Notes: a model not told the origin generated them from the sequence alone. Positions 33,691 to 42,903 are shown, counted from the first letter of the stretch. The stretch: 56,778 bases of DNA from an uncultured Mycoplasmatota bacterium (GCA_900551525.1 URWD01000003.1:1-56778), one strand, 5' to 3'. A program made the numbers and translations.

Positions 33691-34954
33691 TTGGTAAAAA
33701 TACATTTATTGCCATGTTATCAATATCTATTAGTTTAATTATAGATTCTAAATCTTCTACTCTTTCTTCTTCAAGTATTTCTTTTAAATTAGTTATAATA
33801 CTACCATTATTTAAAATATCATCTTGTAATCTATAGCTTACATTTTCAATATCTTCATAATCAAGAATGAGTGTTGCAATCGCAGCATTCTTTTTTCTTT
33901 TGAAATCAATTTCATTAACACTTAAATCATTTAATTTATTCTTTACTCTTTTAATTAATTCTTCTTTAAAGTTTGTTGTTGAAGTAATTGTTATTACAAA
34001 AGTATCATCATAAATATCATTTGCAACAGACAAGCTTTGAACAATTCCCTTTTCTATTAGTTCTTCTCTAAAGTTTGATGTTGCCCCAAAATTTATATTA
34101 AATAAAAGATTTGTTAATATTTTAAGTTCTAATTTAGAATAGTCTTTAAATCTATTCATATCCATTTTAATTGTAAATTTCACTTGAGGATATGTTAAAT
34201 TAATTTCTTCTTCCATATATTTCTTAGTTACTTTTCTTGGTTCATTTTCTTTAATTACTACTGGATTTAAATATTCTTTAAATTCTTTTTTAGATAAGTT
34301 TTCTTCTACTACACTTGCCATTTCATATGGATTAAAATTACCCGTAATAGTTAAAAACATGTTTTTAGGATGATAGAATGCATCATAGGCAAGTTTTACA
34401 TCATCTAGTGTTATGCTTTCAACTTCTTCTGGTGTACCTGTGATAGTATTTCGATATTTTGATTTTTGTAAAGTATTTTTTAATGTATGAAAGAACACTA
34501 TGCTATATGGGTCATCTATTCCCATGTTGGCTTCTTCAACAATTATCCCTTTTTCTTTAGCTATATTTTTCTTTGTAAAATATGGTGTGTATACAAAATC
34601 AAGTAATTCTTCTAGATTTTCTTTTTTATTTTTAGTTGCAAATACTAAGTATGATGTATAATCAAATGTTGTAAAAGCATTTGAATCTCCGCCGATTTTA
34701 TAAAATTTATCGTGAGCTGTTGTATCTTCATCAATGTTGAATTTAACATGTTCAAGAAAATGAGCCAGTCCATTTGGTACTTCATATGTTTTCTTTCCTA
34801 TTTTAAATTTAGTATGAACTGAACCATATTTTACTGATAATGCCCCATACATACTACTTATTTTTTCATTAACCCACATATATATTTTAAGACCAGTTTT
34901 AGTTTCATAAACATATATTGTTTCATTTAATCCTTTTAGTTTTAACTCTTCCAT
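33668..34954 (-). CDS. M16-family zinc peptidase, YmfH-like
   Basis: 428 residues. The inverted zinc motif HFLEH (His65, Glu68, His69) is intact, with the downstream acidic ligand in EKGIIVEEANMG, so it should be the catalytic member of the pair. Layout and length match B. subtilis YmfH (about 428). M16 peptidases use two half-shells; the partner is the 34954-36219 product. ATG and the upstream stop overlap as TAATG, so translation is coupled. The substrate is unknown. GGGAG lies within the end of the upstream gene. Confidence 0.85.
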   Translation of the reverse strand: MEELKLKGLNETIYVYETKTGLKIYMWVNEKISSMYGALSVKYGSVHTKFKIGKKTYEVPNGLAHFLEHVKFNIDEDTTAHDKFYKIGGDSNAFTTFDYTSYLVFATKNKKENLEELLDFVYTPYFTKKNIAKEKGIIVEEANMGIDDPYSIVFFHTLKNTLQKSKYRNTITGTPEEVESITLDDVKLAYDAFYHPKNMFLTITGNFNPYEMASVVEENLSKKEFKEYLNPVVIKENEPRKVTKKYMEEEINLTYPQVKFTIKMDMNRFKDYSKLELKILTNLLFNINFGATSNFREELIEKGIVQSLSVANDIYDDTFVITITSTTNFKEELIKRVKNKLNDLSVNEIDFKRKKNAAIATLILDYEDIENVSYRLQDDILNNGSIITNLKEILEEERVEDLESIIKLIDIDNMAINVFLPKENQKEQ

Positions 34955-36219
34955 TATTTATTTCTCCCTTCTAGGGTAAATACTGTATTTAATTTTACTT
35001 TCTTAGCAACATTTATAACATCTTCTTTTTTTATATTTTTAAACATTTCTACCCTTTCTTCAGGCATTGGTAAGTTATCAAAAACATGGAATACATAATT
35101 ATTTATTATAGATACATTATTGTCCTGTGCCATATCTAAAGATACTATCATATTATTAATTGCATCTTTAAGTTCTTCTTCAGTAAAATTACCAACTTGC
35201 ATATTTTTTAATTCTTTTTTTACTAGTGATGTAGCTTTTTTAACATTTGCTTGTTCCAGAGAAATATGCACTAGTAATAACTTATCATATTTTAAATACA
35301 TACTACTTATAGCATAACACAAACTATTTTTTTCTCTAATACTTTGATATAATTTTGATGTAAGACCTCCGCTTCCATACAAATAATTAAAGACATTAAA
35401 AGTAATATTTTTTTCTATTTCTGTTAATTTTTTTAAATTAAATATCATTACTAAATTAGCTTGAACATTATCAGATGCCATACTTTTAACAACTAATCTT
35501 TTAATTTCTTTATTATCTACCATTAAATCTAGTTTATTTTCAATAATATATCTATTTTTAAAATATTTCTTTATTAATGAAACAGTATCATCCATTTCTA
35601 AATTACCTATTAAAAATATATCTACTTTAAAATTCTTTCTTAGATTTTTATAAGTTTTATATAAACTTGATGGAGTTATTTTTTCTAAACTCTCTAAATT
35701 ACCTAAAAGCTCATATGATGTCGGAGTATCAGCATTCATAGCTTTAAAAGCTTCTTTAATACTTTGTTTCATTGGATTTTCTTTTAAACTATTAATTTCT
35801 CTTTTAAGTCTTTCTTTTACTATATTAAATGTTTTTAAATCAAATTCATCATTAGTTACATTGGGATTTTCTATAATATCAAATAATGTTTTAATTACTT
35901 CTTCAACATAATTTTTATCATTTATATAATCTGGATTAATGAAATCTAGTGATACATGAAAATCAAGAACATTACCCACTCTCAAAGTAGTTGCATAAAC
36001 TATTATTTTGTAAAGTTCTTCAAATCTTGTAATTAAATCTTTCTTACGTGGATATGTTTTACTCGACTGACTTAACATATCTGCTAAAAAAGAATAAGCT
36101 CCCATTTCGTCTTTATTTGCAATATCTCTAAATATTACTTCAACATGGCTAGTTTTAAATTTATCTGTTTTAATTGTATGGACATTAAAAGAATTACAGT
36201 TATAAGTTTTATATTTCAT
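34954..36219 (-). CDS. M16-family non-catalytic partner, YmfF-like
   Basis: 421 residues. It has the M16 fold (GAYSFLADMLSQSSKTYP at the position of the zinc motif, and the C-terminal LYGSGGLTSKLYQSIREKNSLCYAI) but no HxxEH, as in YmfF. The R/Y-containing segment REKNSLCYAISS is the conserved C-domain substrate-binding part that complements a catalytic partner. It therefore probably forms a heterodimer with the next gene. GAGGTG precedes the ATG; overlaps the upstream gene by 11 bp. Confidence 0.8.
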   Translation of the reverse strand: MKYKTYNCNSFNVHTIKTDKFKTSHVEVIFRDIANKDEMGAYSFLADMLSQSSKTYPRKKDLITRFEELYKIIVYATTLRVGNVLDFHVSLDFINPDYINDKNYVEEVIKTLFDIIENPNVTNDEFDLKTFNIVKERLKREINSLKENPMKQSIKEAFKAMNADTPTSYELLGNLESLEKITPSSLYKTYKNLRKNFKVDIFLIGNLEMDDTVSLIKKYFKNRYIIENKLDLMVDNKEIKRLVVKSMASDNVQANLVMIFNLKKLTEIEKNITFNVFNYLYGSGGLTSKLYQSIREKNSLCYAISSMYLKYDKLLLVHISLEQANVKKATSLVKKELKNMQVGNFTEEELKDAINNMIVSLDMAQDNNVSIINNYVFHVFDNLPMPEERVEMFKNIKKEDVINVAKKVKLNTVFTLEGRNK

Positions 36220-37318
36220 TTTGCACCTCTATATTATTATGTTTAGTTTTTAAAATTTTATTATATTCTTTTAATGTATAATCATCTGTCATACCTGCAA
36301 TATAATCAATTACTATTCTTTCGTTTGTATTTTTCTTATAATCATCACTCATATTACTTAGATAAGACTTAATTATATTGCTTTCTTTATTATTTGTTTT
36401 TAAATCTTCCATATATGTATCAAATAAAGTATTTATCATCGTTTTTAAAAGTTTTCTTTCTTCATTTGTATAAGCTTTATAATAGATATTTTTATAATTA
36501 AAATCTTTTAGATCACTTATAGCTTTGTATACATCTTCACTTAATTTAATATAGTTTTTTCCTTCACTGTTTTTAATTATATCATTTATAATAGTATTTA
36601 CGATTTCACTATTATTGCTTCCTAAAACTTTAGTTATATTTTCTGGTACATCTTCCCATTTTAAAAGATTCATTCTAATTGCATCATCTATGTCACGACC
36701 TAAGTATGCAATTAAATCACTAATTCTTACTACACAACCTTCCAAAGTCATCGGTGAAAGCTTTTTACATGCATCTTTATCTTTATAAGTACTTTCATAT
36801 TCTTTTAAAAATTCTTGCTTGCTTTTTTTGCATGGCTTATATATGCCTTCCACGATTTCTCCATTATGGCAAAGAATTGCATCTAACGTTTGGAGTGTTA
36901 TATTTTTACCATTACCATAATTTTCAATATTCATTAAAAGTCTAACACTGTGAACATTATGATTAAAATATCCACATCCATTTTTTAAACTTATTTCATT
37001 TAATATTGCTTCACCAACATGACCAAATGGTGTATGACCTAAATCGTGACCAAGTGCACCAGCTTCAATTAAATCTTCATTTAAACCTAATCTTCTACCT
37101 ATTGTTCTAGCTATTTTACTAACATATAAAACATGTATCATTCTTTTAGTTAAATGATCATTTTCTTTAAATGAAAATACTTGTGTTTTATCCATATATC
37201 TTGAAAATGCTAAAGAATATAGTATTTTATCTATATCTCTGAAAAAAGGTGTCCTAAAGTCACTTTCAATTTTTTCAAAATATATTGCTTCTTCATTTTT
37301 ACATGCGTATTCTTTCAT
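36209..37318 (-). CDS. HD-domain dGTPase-like triphosphohydrolase
   Basis: 369 residues. RTPFFRDIDKILYSLAFSR, the first metal His in IHVLYVSKIAR, His91-Asp92 in ALGHDLGHTPFGH and the later ISDLIAYLGRDIDDA are the dGTPase/HD hydrolase blocks. Such enzymes cleave dNTPs to nucleosides and triphosphate and affect dNTP pools. GGAGGT precedes the ATG. It overlaps both neighbours (4 bp upstream, 11 bp downstream), so it belongs to the five-gene operon. No partner for nucleotide metabolism is visible there. Confidence 0.85.
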   Translation of the reverse strand: MKEYACKNEEAIYFEKIESDFRTPFFRDIDKILYSLAFSRYMDKTQVFSFKENDHLTKRMIHVLYVSKIARTIGRRLGLNEDLIEAGALGHDLGHTPFGHVGEAILNEISLKNGCGYFNHNVHSVRLLMNIENYGNGKNITLQTLDAILCHNGEIVEGIYKPCKKSKQEFLKEYESTYKDKDACKKLSPMTLEGCVVRISDLIAYLGRDIDDAIRMNLLKWEDVPENITKVLGSNNSEIVNTIINDIIKNSEGKNYIKLSEDVYKAISDLKDFNYKNIYYKAYTNEERKLLKTMINTLFDTYMEDLKTNNKESNIIKSYLSNMSDDYKKNTNERIVIDYIAGMTDDYTLKEYNKILKTKHNNIEVQNEI

Positions 37319-38112
37319 ATTTTACCTCCATCTTTATTTAGTTTATCTATAAAACCACAATGTTTACATAATGGTTCTACTAGTTTTCTTTCTTTAAAAC
37401 CTTTTAGCATATTTTGGCATCTATCACTATTTATTATGTCTTCTAAATTATTTTCAAAAATATTCCCTAAGTTTATATTACCATTTCCATCTAAACAGCA
37501 GGGAATAACTGTGCCATCAACTAAAATACCTATGTGATCTTTTAAAGCATAACACTTACCATTTGTTTTACAAATATTATTGTTTAAATCTGGCCAAGTA
37601 AATTCTTCGTCAAAATCTATGAATACATTTTCTTCAAGCTTTCTTGAGCCTTCAATTTTCACATTATATTTTTTCTCTAAAAGCTTTATTATTTCATCAT
37701 TTTTACCTGTCCATAATCTATAATTTATATAGGTATATTTCTTTAATTTATTCTCTACTTCAAATATATTCTCTAAATATTCTTCTTTTTTATTTTGATT
37801 ACTATGAAGCGATATATTTATTTGTCTTATGTTTTTATTATCTTTAATATTTTTTATTAAATACCCATTTGTGGTAATATTTACATAAAAATCTTTGCTT
37901 GCTTCATTAATAAATTCATTTATATATGGATGCAAAAGAGGTTCTCCGAGAATATGAAAATATAAATATTTAGTGTATCCTTTTAACTTACTTAAAATTA
38001 TTTTAAATTCATCCATTGACATAAATTTAGGTGTTCGTTTATTATGAATACAAAAACTACAATTAAGGTTACAATTATTAGTTATTTCTATATATACTTT
38101 TTTATATTTCAT
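37315..38112 (-). CDS. Radical SAM/SPASM protein
   Basis: 265 residues. The radical SAM cluster motif is CNLNCSFC (residues about 13-20), followed by a short partial TIM barrel (FHILGEPLLHPYI, NITTNGYLI, INISLHS). The C-terminal SPASM-like domain has VIPCCLDGNGNINLGNI, DRCQNML and LCKHCGF, enough cysteines for at least one auxiliary Fe-S cluster. SPASM enzymes usually modify peptides, proteins or tRNA. The start overlaps the 71-residue gene as ATGA and has no ribosome site of its own, so it depends on coupling. The substrate is unknown. See the finding on its M16 neighbours. Confidence 0.85.
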   Translation of the reverse strand: MKYKKVYIEITNNCNLNCSFCIHNKRTPKFMSMDEFKIILSKLKGYTKYLYFHILGEPLLHPYINEFINEASKDFYVNITTNGYLIKNIKDNKNIRQINISLHSNQNKKEEYLENIFEVENKLKKYTYINYRLWTGKNDEIIKLLEKKYNVKIEGSRKLEENVFIDFDEEFTWPDLNNNICKTNGKCYALKDHIGILVDGTVIPCCLDGNGNINLGNIFENNLEDIINSDRCQNMLKGFKERKLVEPLCKHCGFIDKLNKDGGKI

Positions 38113-38324
38113 AGAAAGAATAATATATCTATTTTCTCCATTATTTCTTCATTAAATAAATTTGTTAACCTTAGTATTCTTATTGATAACGCTATTATAA
38201 AATATATACTTGCTATGCATAGTATTAAACCTATTACACCTTTAATTTTAAAAATTAATTCAATTATTAGAACAATTATACTGATAAATAACATAATACC
38301 ATATTTTTTTACATCTTCGTTCAT
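38109..38324 (-). CDS. Small two-helix membrane protein, first gene of the radical SAM operon
   Basis: 71 residues with two membrane helices (about 9-27 and 29-50) and a short charged C-terminus ending in FFL. GGAAGAGG lies 7 bp before the ATG, and the stop overlaps the next start, which together support a real gene. No family is recognised. Size and position recall AlbB of the subtilosin operon only in a general way. Confidence 0.6.
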   Translation of the reverse strand: MNEDVKKYGIMLFISIIVLIIELIFKIKGVIGLILCIASIYFIIALSIRILRLTNLFNEEIMEKIDILFFL

Positions 38325-38388
38325 ATTTACCTCTTCCTTGTAATTATTATTTTATACTAATTTATTACTTAAAGCAATATATGTAAAG

Positions 38389-38409
38389 AAAAAAAAGAGC
38401 TTAAGCTCT
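38389..38409 (-). terminator. Terminator of the acidic membrane protein gene
   Basis: AGAGC-TTAA-GCTCT, followed by seven T on the minus strand. It touches the stop codon at 38408. Confidence 0.6.
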
Positions 38410-39232
38410 ATTTTAATTCGTAAACTTCACCACTTACATCATCTAAAAGACTTGGTTTTTCATTTTGTTCTTCATTTATTAGTGGTTTTTGTTCTTTTTC
38501 ATCTTTTTTTAATGTTGGTAAATCCATTTCTTCATCATCATCTTCAATTATAAATGTCTTAATAAGGGGTTCAGTTTTTTCTTCTTTTTCTGGAAGTTTT
38601 GTTACTACTTCTTCTTCATTATTATTATTTTTATTTTCTTCTGTTTTGTTAACAAATACTGAACTAAATATTTGAGGACTTGGTTTAAATATTGGCTTTT
38701 CTTCTTTTGGTTCTTCTTTTACTTCCGGAATATCAATCTTGTCAAATTCATTTTTGATTGCTTCTAGGTTACTTAAGCCGCTTTCAAGTTGTTCATCTTT
38801 TTCATCTAATTTTATTTCTGGTAATTCACTAATACTAATTGGACTTTCTTCTTCCTCATGGTCACTAAATAATGGTTTGCTAACCTTTACTTCAACATTT
38901 TCTTTTGGAAGTTCAATTTCTTCTTCAGTATCTTCAAAACTTGGTTTAAATTCAGTAACTGTTACTTCTTCATTCACTGTTTCAATTGGTTTTATTTCTT
39001 CTTTTTCTTGTGGTTTTGTTTCTTCCTTAACTTCAAGTTTAGCTGGAGCTTCCTCTTCTTTTTTGAATGTATCTAACTCTATTTTTTGTAATCTTTTTGT
39101 TTCTTCTAATTTTTCATCCTTTTTACCAAAGAAAAATACTATCACAAAAAGTATGATTAAAATTACTAGAGCTATTGTTAAATACAAAGTAAAATTATCA
39201 TTTTGATATAATTCATAAATGAAATCTTTCAT
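38408..39232 (-). CDS. Membrane-anchored acidic, disordered protein
   Basis: 274 residues from the ATG at 39232 (GAGGTG about 9 bp upstream; a GTG at 39244 overlaps that site). A short N-terminus and one membrane helix (about 14-34) are followed by about 235 residues dominated by Glu, Lys and Pro with almost no predicted fold. Several short repeats occur (SFEDTEEEIELP, KPLFSDHEEEE, IFKPSPQIFSS). Such tails can be cytosolic protein hubs, as in ZipA- or EzrA-like organisers, but nothing confirms this. I do not know the function. Confidence 0.55.
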   Translation of the reverse strand: MKDFIYELYQNDNFTLYLTIALVILIILFVIVFFFGKKDEKLEETKRLQKIELDTFKKEEEAPAKLEVKEETKPQEKEEIKPIETVNEEVTVTEFKPSFEDTEEEIELPKENVEVKVSKPLFSDHEEEESPISISELPEIKLDEKDEQLESGLSNLEAIKNEFDKIDIPEVKEEPKEEKPIFKPSPQIFSSVFVNKTEENKNNNNEEEVVTKLPEKEEKTEPLIKTFIIEDDDEEMDLPTLKKDEKEQKPLINEEQNEKPSLLDDVSGEVYELK

Positions 39233-39344
39233 AATAAATTGCACCTCTTTATTCTTATATATTAAATATTATCAAAATATTACTAAAATGTAAATATGTT
39301 TTCAAAAATTTTACAATTATTTCGCTTAATTTATATGATTTTAT

Positions 39345-39371
39345 AAAAGGTGCCCCAGTGGGGCACCTTTT
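39345..39371. terminator. GC-rich 12-bp hairpin, terminator-like
   Basis: AAAAGGTGCCCC pairs perfectly with GGGGCACCTTTT around AGT. It is the first of three hairpins in the 39245-39520 gap and much more GC-rich than its surroundings. Confidence 0.7.
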
Positions 39372-39381
39372 GAAATTAACT

Positions 39382-39412
39382 AAAAAAACAAGACTTACAC
39401 TGTGCAAGTCTT
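39382..39412 (-). terminator. Second stacked terminator
   Basis: On the minus strand AAGACTT pairs with AAGTCTT (the pairing continues inward after one mismatch), followed by seven T. Confidence 0.65.
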
Positions 39413-39470
39413 ATTTGAATATTACTCCTCAATATATTTTAGATAAATTAATACTAGGGTTATATCGAAG

Positions 39471-39510
39471 AAAAAATCATGTACATAAGTAATACTCGTA
39501 GTACATGATT
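39471..39510 (-). terminator. Terminator of the YihY-family gene and its operon
   Basis: On the minus strand AATCATGTAC pairs with GTACATGATT around a 16-nt loop and a T-run follows. It lies 11 bp after the stop codon at 39521. Confidence 0.75.
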
Positions 39511-39520
39511 ATATTATTCT

Positions 39521-40375
39521 CTATTTTACTGGATTTATAGTTCCAGTTTTTTCTAATTCTATTTCTTCTTTGCGATAATTAAGGGCCATACCTATTGTAA
39601 AAGCATAGGCAAGAAGATAAAACCAAAACATTAAAATAACTATGTTTGCTAGTCCTCCGTAAAAGGTTGAATAATGAGCTAAATTATTTATATAGTATGA
39701 ATAAATATATGTAATAATTACCCATGAAAATGTCGTAAATAAAGCTCCATATCCAACATTTTTACTTCTTACCTTTTTATTTGGGGCCATCGTATAAAGT
39801 ATTTTAATAAAGAAATACATTATAAGCCAAGTAATTGGTCCTTGCAAGAAAGTTATTATCATTGATACATTATCTGTTACATTACTATTTAAATCAACAA
39901 ATTTAAATAATTCTATTATTTTAGTACCAAAAACTGGCACTATTAACATGAATATAAATAGTAAAACTAATACAAATGTCATTATTAATGCTTTTAATCT
40001 TCTTCTAAAAAAACCTTCTTGTTTTTCACCATAAATAGTATTTGATGTAATAATGATTGATGCTGGTCCATTTGATGCTATAAAGTAACCTACGATAACT
40101 ACTAGAAAGAAACCAATTCCTTTTTCACTACTTGATGTTGTTGCAAGAAGCATACTTGCTATATCACTGGAAAAGGCTGAACCTATAAAATCATATATTA
40201 CATCAGTTGATAAGTTAAGAAGTGCTGCTTCATAACTTATCAGTGTAATAGTTGGCACAATAGCTAGAACAAAGAAGTAAGCTAGTTGACCTGGCAATAT
40301 TGCCATCTCAGGTTTAAATAAAACTTTTTTAAAGTTTTCATAAAACTCTTTTAGTTCTAGTTTAAGCTTCTTCAT
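39521..40375 (-). CDS. YihY/BrkB-family membrane protein
   Basis: 284 residues with about six membrane helices. The family blocks are visible: GQLAYFFVLAIVPTITLI near the start, ASNGPASIIITSNTIYG, KVRSKNVGYGALFTTFSWVI and STFYGGLANIVILMFWFYLLAYAF. YihY (formerly mislabelled RNase BN) has no proven activity. The start lies inside the end of the GGDEF gene (14-bp overlap), making it the last gene of the pcrA-ligA transcript. Confidence 0.9.
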   Translation of the reverse strand: MKKLKLELKEFYENFKKVLFKPEMAILPGQLAYFFVLAIVPTITLISYEAALLNLSTDVIYDFIGSAFSSDIASMLLATTSSSEKGIGFFLVVIVGYFIASNGPASIIITSNTIYGEKQEGFFRRRLKALIMTFVLVLLFIFMLIVPVFGTKIIELFKFVDLNSNVTDNVSMIITFLQGPITWLIMYFFIKILYTMAPNKKVRSKNVGYGALFTTFSWVIITYIYSYYINNLAHYSTFYGGLANIVILMFWFYLLAYAFTIGMALNYRKEEIELEKTGTINPVK

Positions 40376-42377
40376 TGCTATTATTGTCCTTGTTTTTCTT
40401 CATGTCTTCCACGGCTTCATTTAAAGCATCTTCAATAGTTTTGATATCATCAAGTATCATACTATATCCAAATTCTGCTCCGAATTCATATGGAAGCTTT
40501 TTAATTTCTTTGTTTAATTTAAAGATATAATTACTTACTTGTTTTTGGCTATAACCCACTAGATAAATTACAAACTCATTACCATCAGTACGCATTACTT
40601 CACTATTGTCAAGTTGAGTCTTAACAAGTATATTAGCTAAAGCTTTAATTTGTTTATCTCCTTCATTATATCCGTATAAATCATTTATTTCTTGAATTTT
40701 ATTTAAATCAACAACTACGATTGTTTGAGGATAAATTGTATTGTTATTCCATGTTTCTATGTTTTCATTTAAGAAATTTCTATTTTTTAAGCTAGTTAAT
40801 TGATCAATAAATTTCATTTTATCATCTTTTTTGATTTTTCTAGCAATAGTTATTTTCTTACTCTTTTTGAAAACTACAAGAATTATAACTGCTACTAAAA
40901 TAACTACATATAGAATATACTCAGCAATTTTAGTTATCATTCCTCCACTTTTTACTGTTTCGGCATGATTTAAAAGGCCTTCAATAACCATTTCATTTTC
41001 ATCAGATATATCTATATACTTATTTAAAAGTTTATATAGAGCACTATTTGTTTTAACTTTAAATGTGTAATTATTTAAAATATAGTCAGTATATCTAGTA
41101 CTATAATTATCTAGTTTGTTTTCACTATAATAATCAAATGTATTTTTATCTATTATTAAATTAACATTCTTTTTATTTAATTTAAATAATTCTTTGGCAC
41201 TACTAAATGTTTTTACATCAATGCCTTCGATAGTTTTTACATAATCATATATTTTACTATTTTCTTGAACATAAACAGTTTCACCAATTAAAGAATTAAT
41301 TGATTTAATAACAGTGTTATTACTCTTTGGAAGTGCTATAACATATTCAATATTAAGTCCACTTGTTTGATAAAATTCATCTGTGAAATTATAGTAATTA
41401 AAGTATAAATCTACTTCATTATTTTTTATAGCTTTTGTAAACTTATTGAAGTTTTTATATTTAGCAAAATTAAATTCAACACCAGCAAAATTGCTAAATT
41501 TACTTAAGTAAACTGCTACGATACCACCATATTTTCCACCCATTATTACTTCATAAGGAGAAGCGTTAACAAAGCCATAATTATATGTTACACTTTGCAT
41601 ACTATCTACTTCAGTATCTGTTATATTCATATTTTGAGTAAATGATTTAAATAAATTCTTATTGTAAACATCATCAAATTTATTTTCCCACTTATTATAA
41701 TATTTTGTTAAAATACTAGATAGTTTGTCATCAGTAACACTTAATGTAAAATATTTTTTGATATCACTAAAATGATATACAATTTTATAATCTTTACTTA
41801 AATAAACATCTAAATATTCCATTAAAGGAACAAGCATATAATTTCCTTCACCATTCATATTTTCAATTAGTTCATCGCGTGACTCAAATTGAGTAAAAGA
41901 TACATTAGTTGCTTTTTTAATATATTTTGATACATAACTTAAATCAGATGATAAAATACCTATTGTTTTGCCATTTAAGTTTTCTTCACTTGCTACTAAA
42001 TCACTTGTTTTACTAATTAAAACATAGTGGTCAGTATAAAAAACTATATCATTATCATTAGTACTTGTTTTTTCATTAAAAGTAATTCCACTTGGATTAT
42101 TACCAACATTAAATGTTATGGGATTGATAGTAAGTTCATATTCTTTTTCAAAACTATCAATAAAGTCATAGAAAACTCCACTTCCATCTTTACCAAAGAC
42201 ATTAACATTATTAATAACATTAATATTTTGAATTGTACCTATACTTTCATTAACCCAGTTTCTTTCTGCTACTGTTAGTTTATTTTTATCATTTAGTAAT
42301 GTATATAGAAGTATTGCTGTAACAGCTACAACTAAAATACTGATAATTATAATAATTAAACTCTTCTTTTTTTTCAT
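40362..42377 (-). CDS. Membrane sensor: two solute-binding-like domains plus degenerate GGDEF
   Basis: 671 residues. One helix lies at about 6-26, followed by an extracellular tandem of periplasmic-binding-protein-like domains (about 30-460; NLNGKTIGIL and IGETVYVQENS are SBP_bac_3-type), a second helix (about 483-505) and a cytosolic GGDEF domain (about 530-660). The GGDEF domain keeps FIDQLTSLKNRNFL and DLNKIQEINDLYGYNEGDKQI, but the signature reads RTDGNEF (about 596-602) in place of RxGGDEF. Loss of the first Gly and the metal-binding Asp suggests it does not make c-di-GMP and may sense GTP or act as a receptor. Coupled to its upstream neighbour by TAATG. Confidence 0.85.
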   Translation of the reverse strand: MKKKKSLIIIIISILVVAVTAILLYTLLNDKNKLTVAERNWVNESIGTIQNINVINNVNVFGKDGSGVFYDFIDSFEKEYELTINPITFNVGNNPSGITFNEKTSTNDNDIVFYTDHYVLISKTSDLVASEENLNGKTIGILSSDLSYVSKYIKKATNVSFTQFESRDELIENMNGEGNYMLVPLMEYLDVYLSKDYKIVYHFSDIKKYFTLSVTDDKLSSILTKYYNKWENKFDDVYNKNLFKSFTQNMNITDTEVDSMQSVTYNYGFVNASPYEVIMGGKYGGIVAVYLSKFSNFAGVEFNFAKYKNFNKFTKAIKNNEVDLYFNYYNFTDEFYQTSGLNIEYVIALPKSNNTVIKSINSLIGETVYVQENSKIYDYVKTIEGIDVKTFSSAKELFKLNKKNVNLIIDKNTFDYYSENKLDNYSTRYTDYILNNYTFKVKTNSALYKLLNKYIDISDENEMVIEGLLNHAETVKSGGMITKIAEYILYVVILVAVIILVVFKKSKKITIARKIKKDDKMKFIDQLTSLKNRNFLNENIETWNNNTIYPQTIVVVDLNKIQEINDLYGYNEGDKQIKALANILVKTQLDNSEVMRTDGNEFVIYLVGYSQKQVSNYIFKLNKEIKKLPYEFGAEFGYSMILDDIKTIEDALNEAVEDMKKNKDNNSNEEA

Positions 42378-42865
42378 TATTCTTCACTTTCTAGTGGGGT
42401 ATTATTGTTCCAGATAAGTCCAGAACCTGCCACATTTTTAGCTCCGAGAATTGTAAATCCTTCACTATTTTCGCTTTTTTCACACTTTAATGTAAAATCA
42501 ATATCATAAAATGACAATATATCTTCATTTAGTTTTTCTATACTAGATGCTGCCAAATTCTTTGCATCTTCAAGTGATGTATCTGATGCAAAATTAATAA
42601 TAATATAAATTATTTTACCTTTAGTATCTATACTTACTTTGGTAACACTTTTTTCACTTTCTAAACTTGTTTTATATTCACTTTTTATGTTGTTTGTAAC
42701 TGGATGTTTATCAATACCATTAAGACGGTCTCCATAAACTCCTTTATTTCCTCCTAAAAAGAAAGAAAATGTTACTGTAATAATAGCGATTAAGCATATT
42801 ATTAATATTATTCCAAGTACGATAAGTACTTTGTTATTCCCCCATAATTCTTTCAATTTTTTCAT
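42377..42865 (-). CDS. Membrane-anchored small extracellular protein
   Basis: 162 residues: one N-terminal helix (about 13-36), then about 125 extracellular residues of alpha/beta type (VTKVSIDTKGKIIYIIINF, TSLEDAKNLAASSIEKL). No family is recognised. Its conserved position between ligA and the sensor, with coupled translation (TAATG), suggests it may serve the sensor, for example as a binding partner; that is inference. CamS-like lipoproteins follow ligA in Bacillus, but this one lacks a lipobox and I see no CamS match. Confidence 0.55.
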   Translation of the reverse strand: MKKLKELWGNNKVLIVLGIILIICLIAIITVTFSFFLGGNKGVYGDRLNGIDKHPVTNNIKSEYKTSLESEKSVTKVSIDTKGKIIYIIINFASDTSLEDAKNLAASSIEKLNEDILSFYDIDFTLKCEKSENSEGFTILGAKNVAGSGLIWNNNTPLESEE

Positions 42866-42903
42866 TTTTCACCTCTTCAAGTAATATTAATTATACTATG
42901 TAT

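Noticed and set aside
33668..38324. RiPP precursor peptide in the radical SAM operon
   Set aside because: No short Cys/Gly-rich ORF with a ribosome site lies within or beside the operon; the 71-residue product is a membrane protein.
38739..39206. 155-residue Ser-rich plus-strand open frame
   Set aside because: Complement of the Glu/Lys-rich region of the acidic membrane protein, which yields Ser/Phe codons by chance.
15464..42865. Shared ESEE C-terminus of two membrane proteins (15464-16819 and 42377-42865)
   Set aside because: Only four residues in a Glu-rich context; chance is a sufficient explanation.
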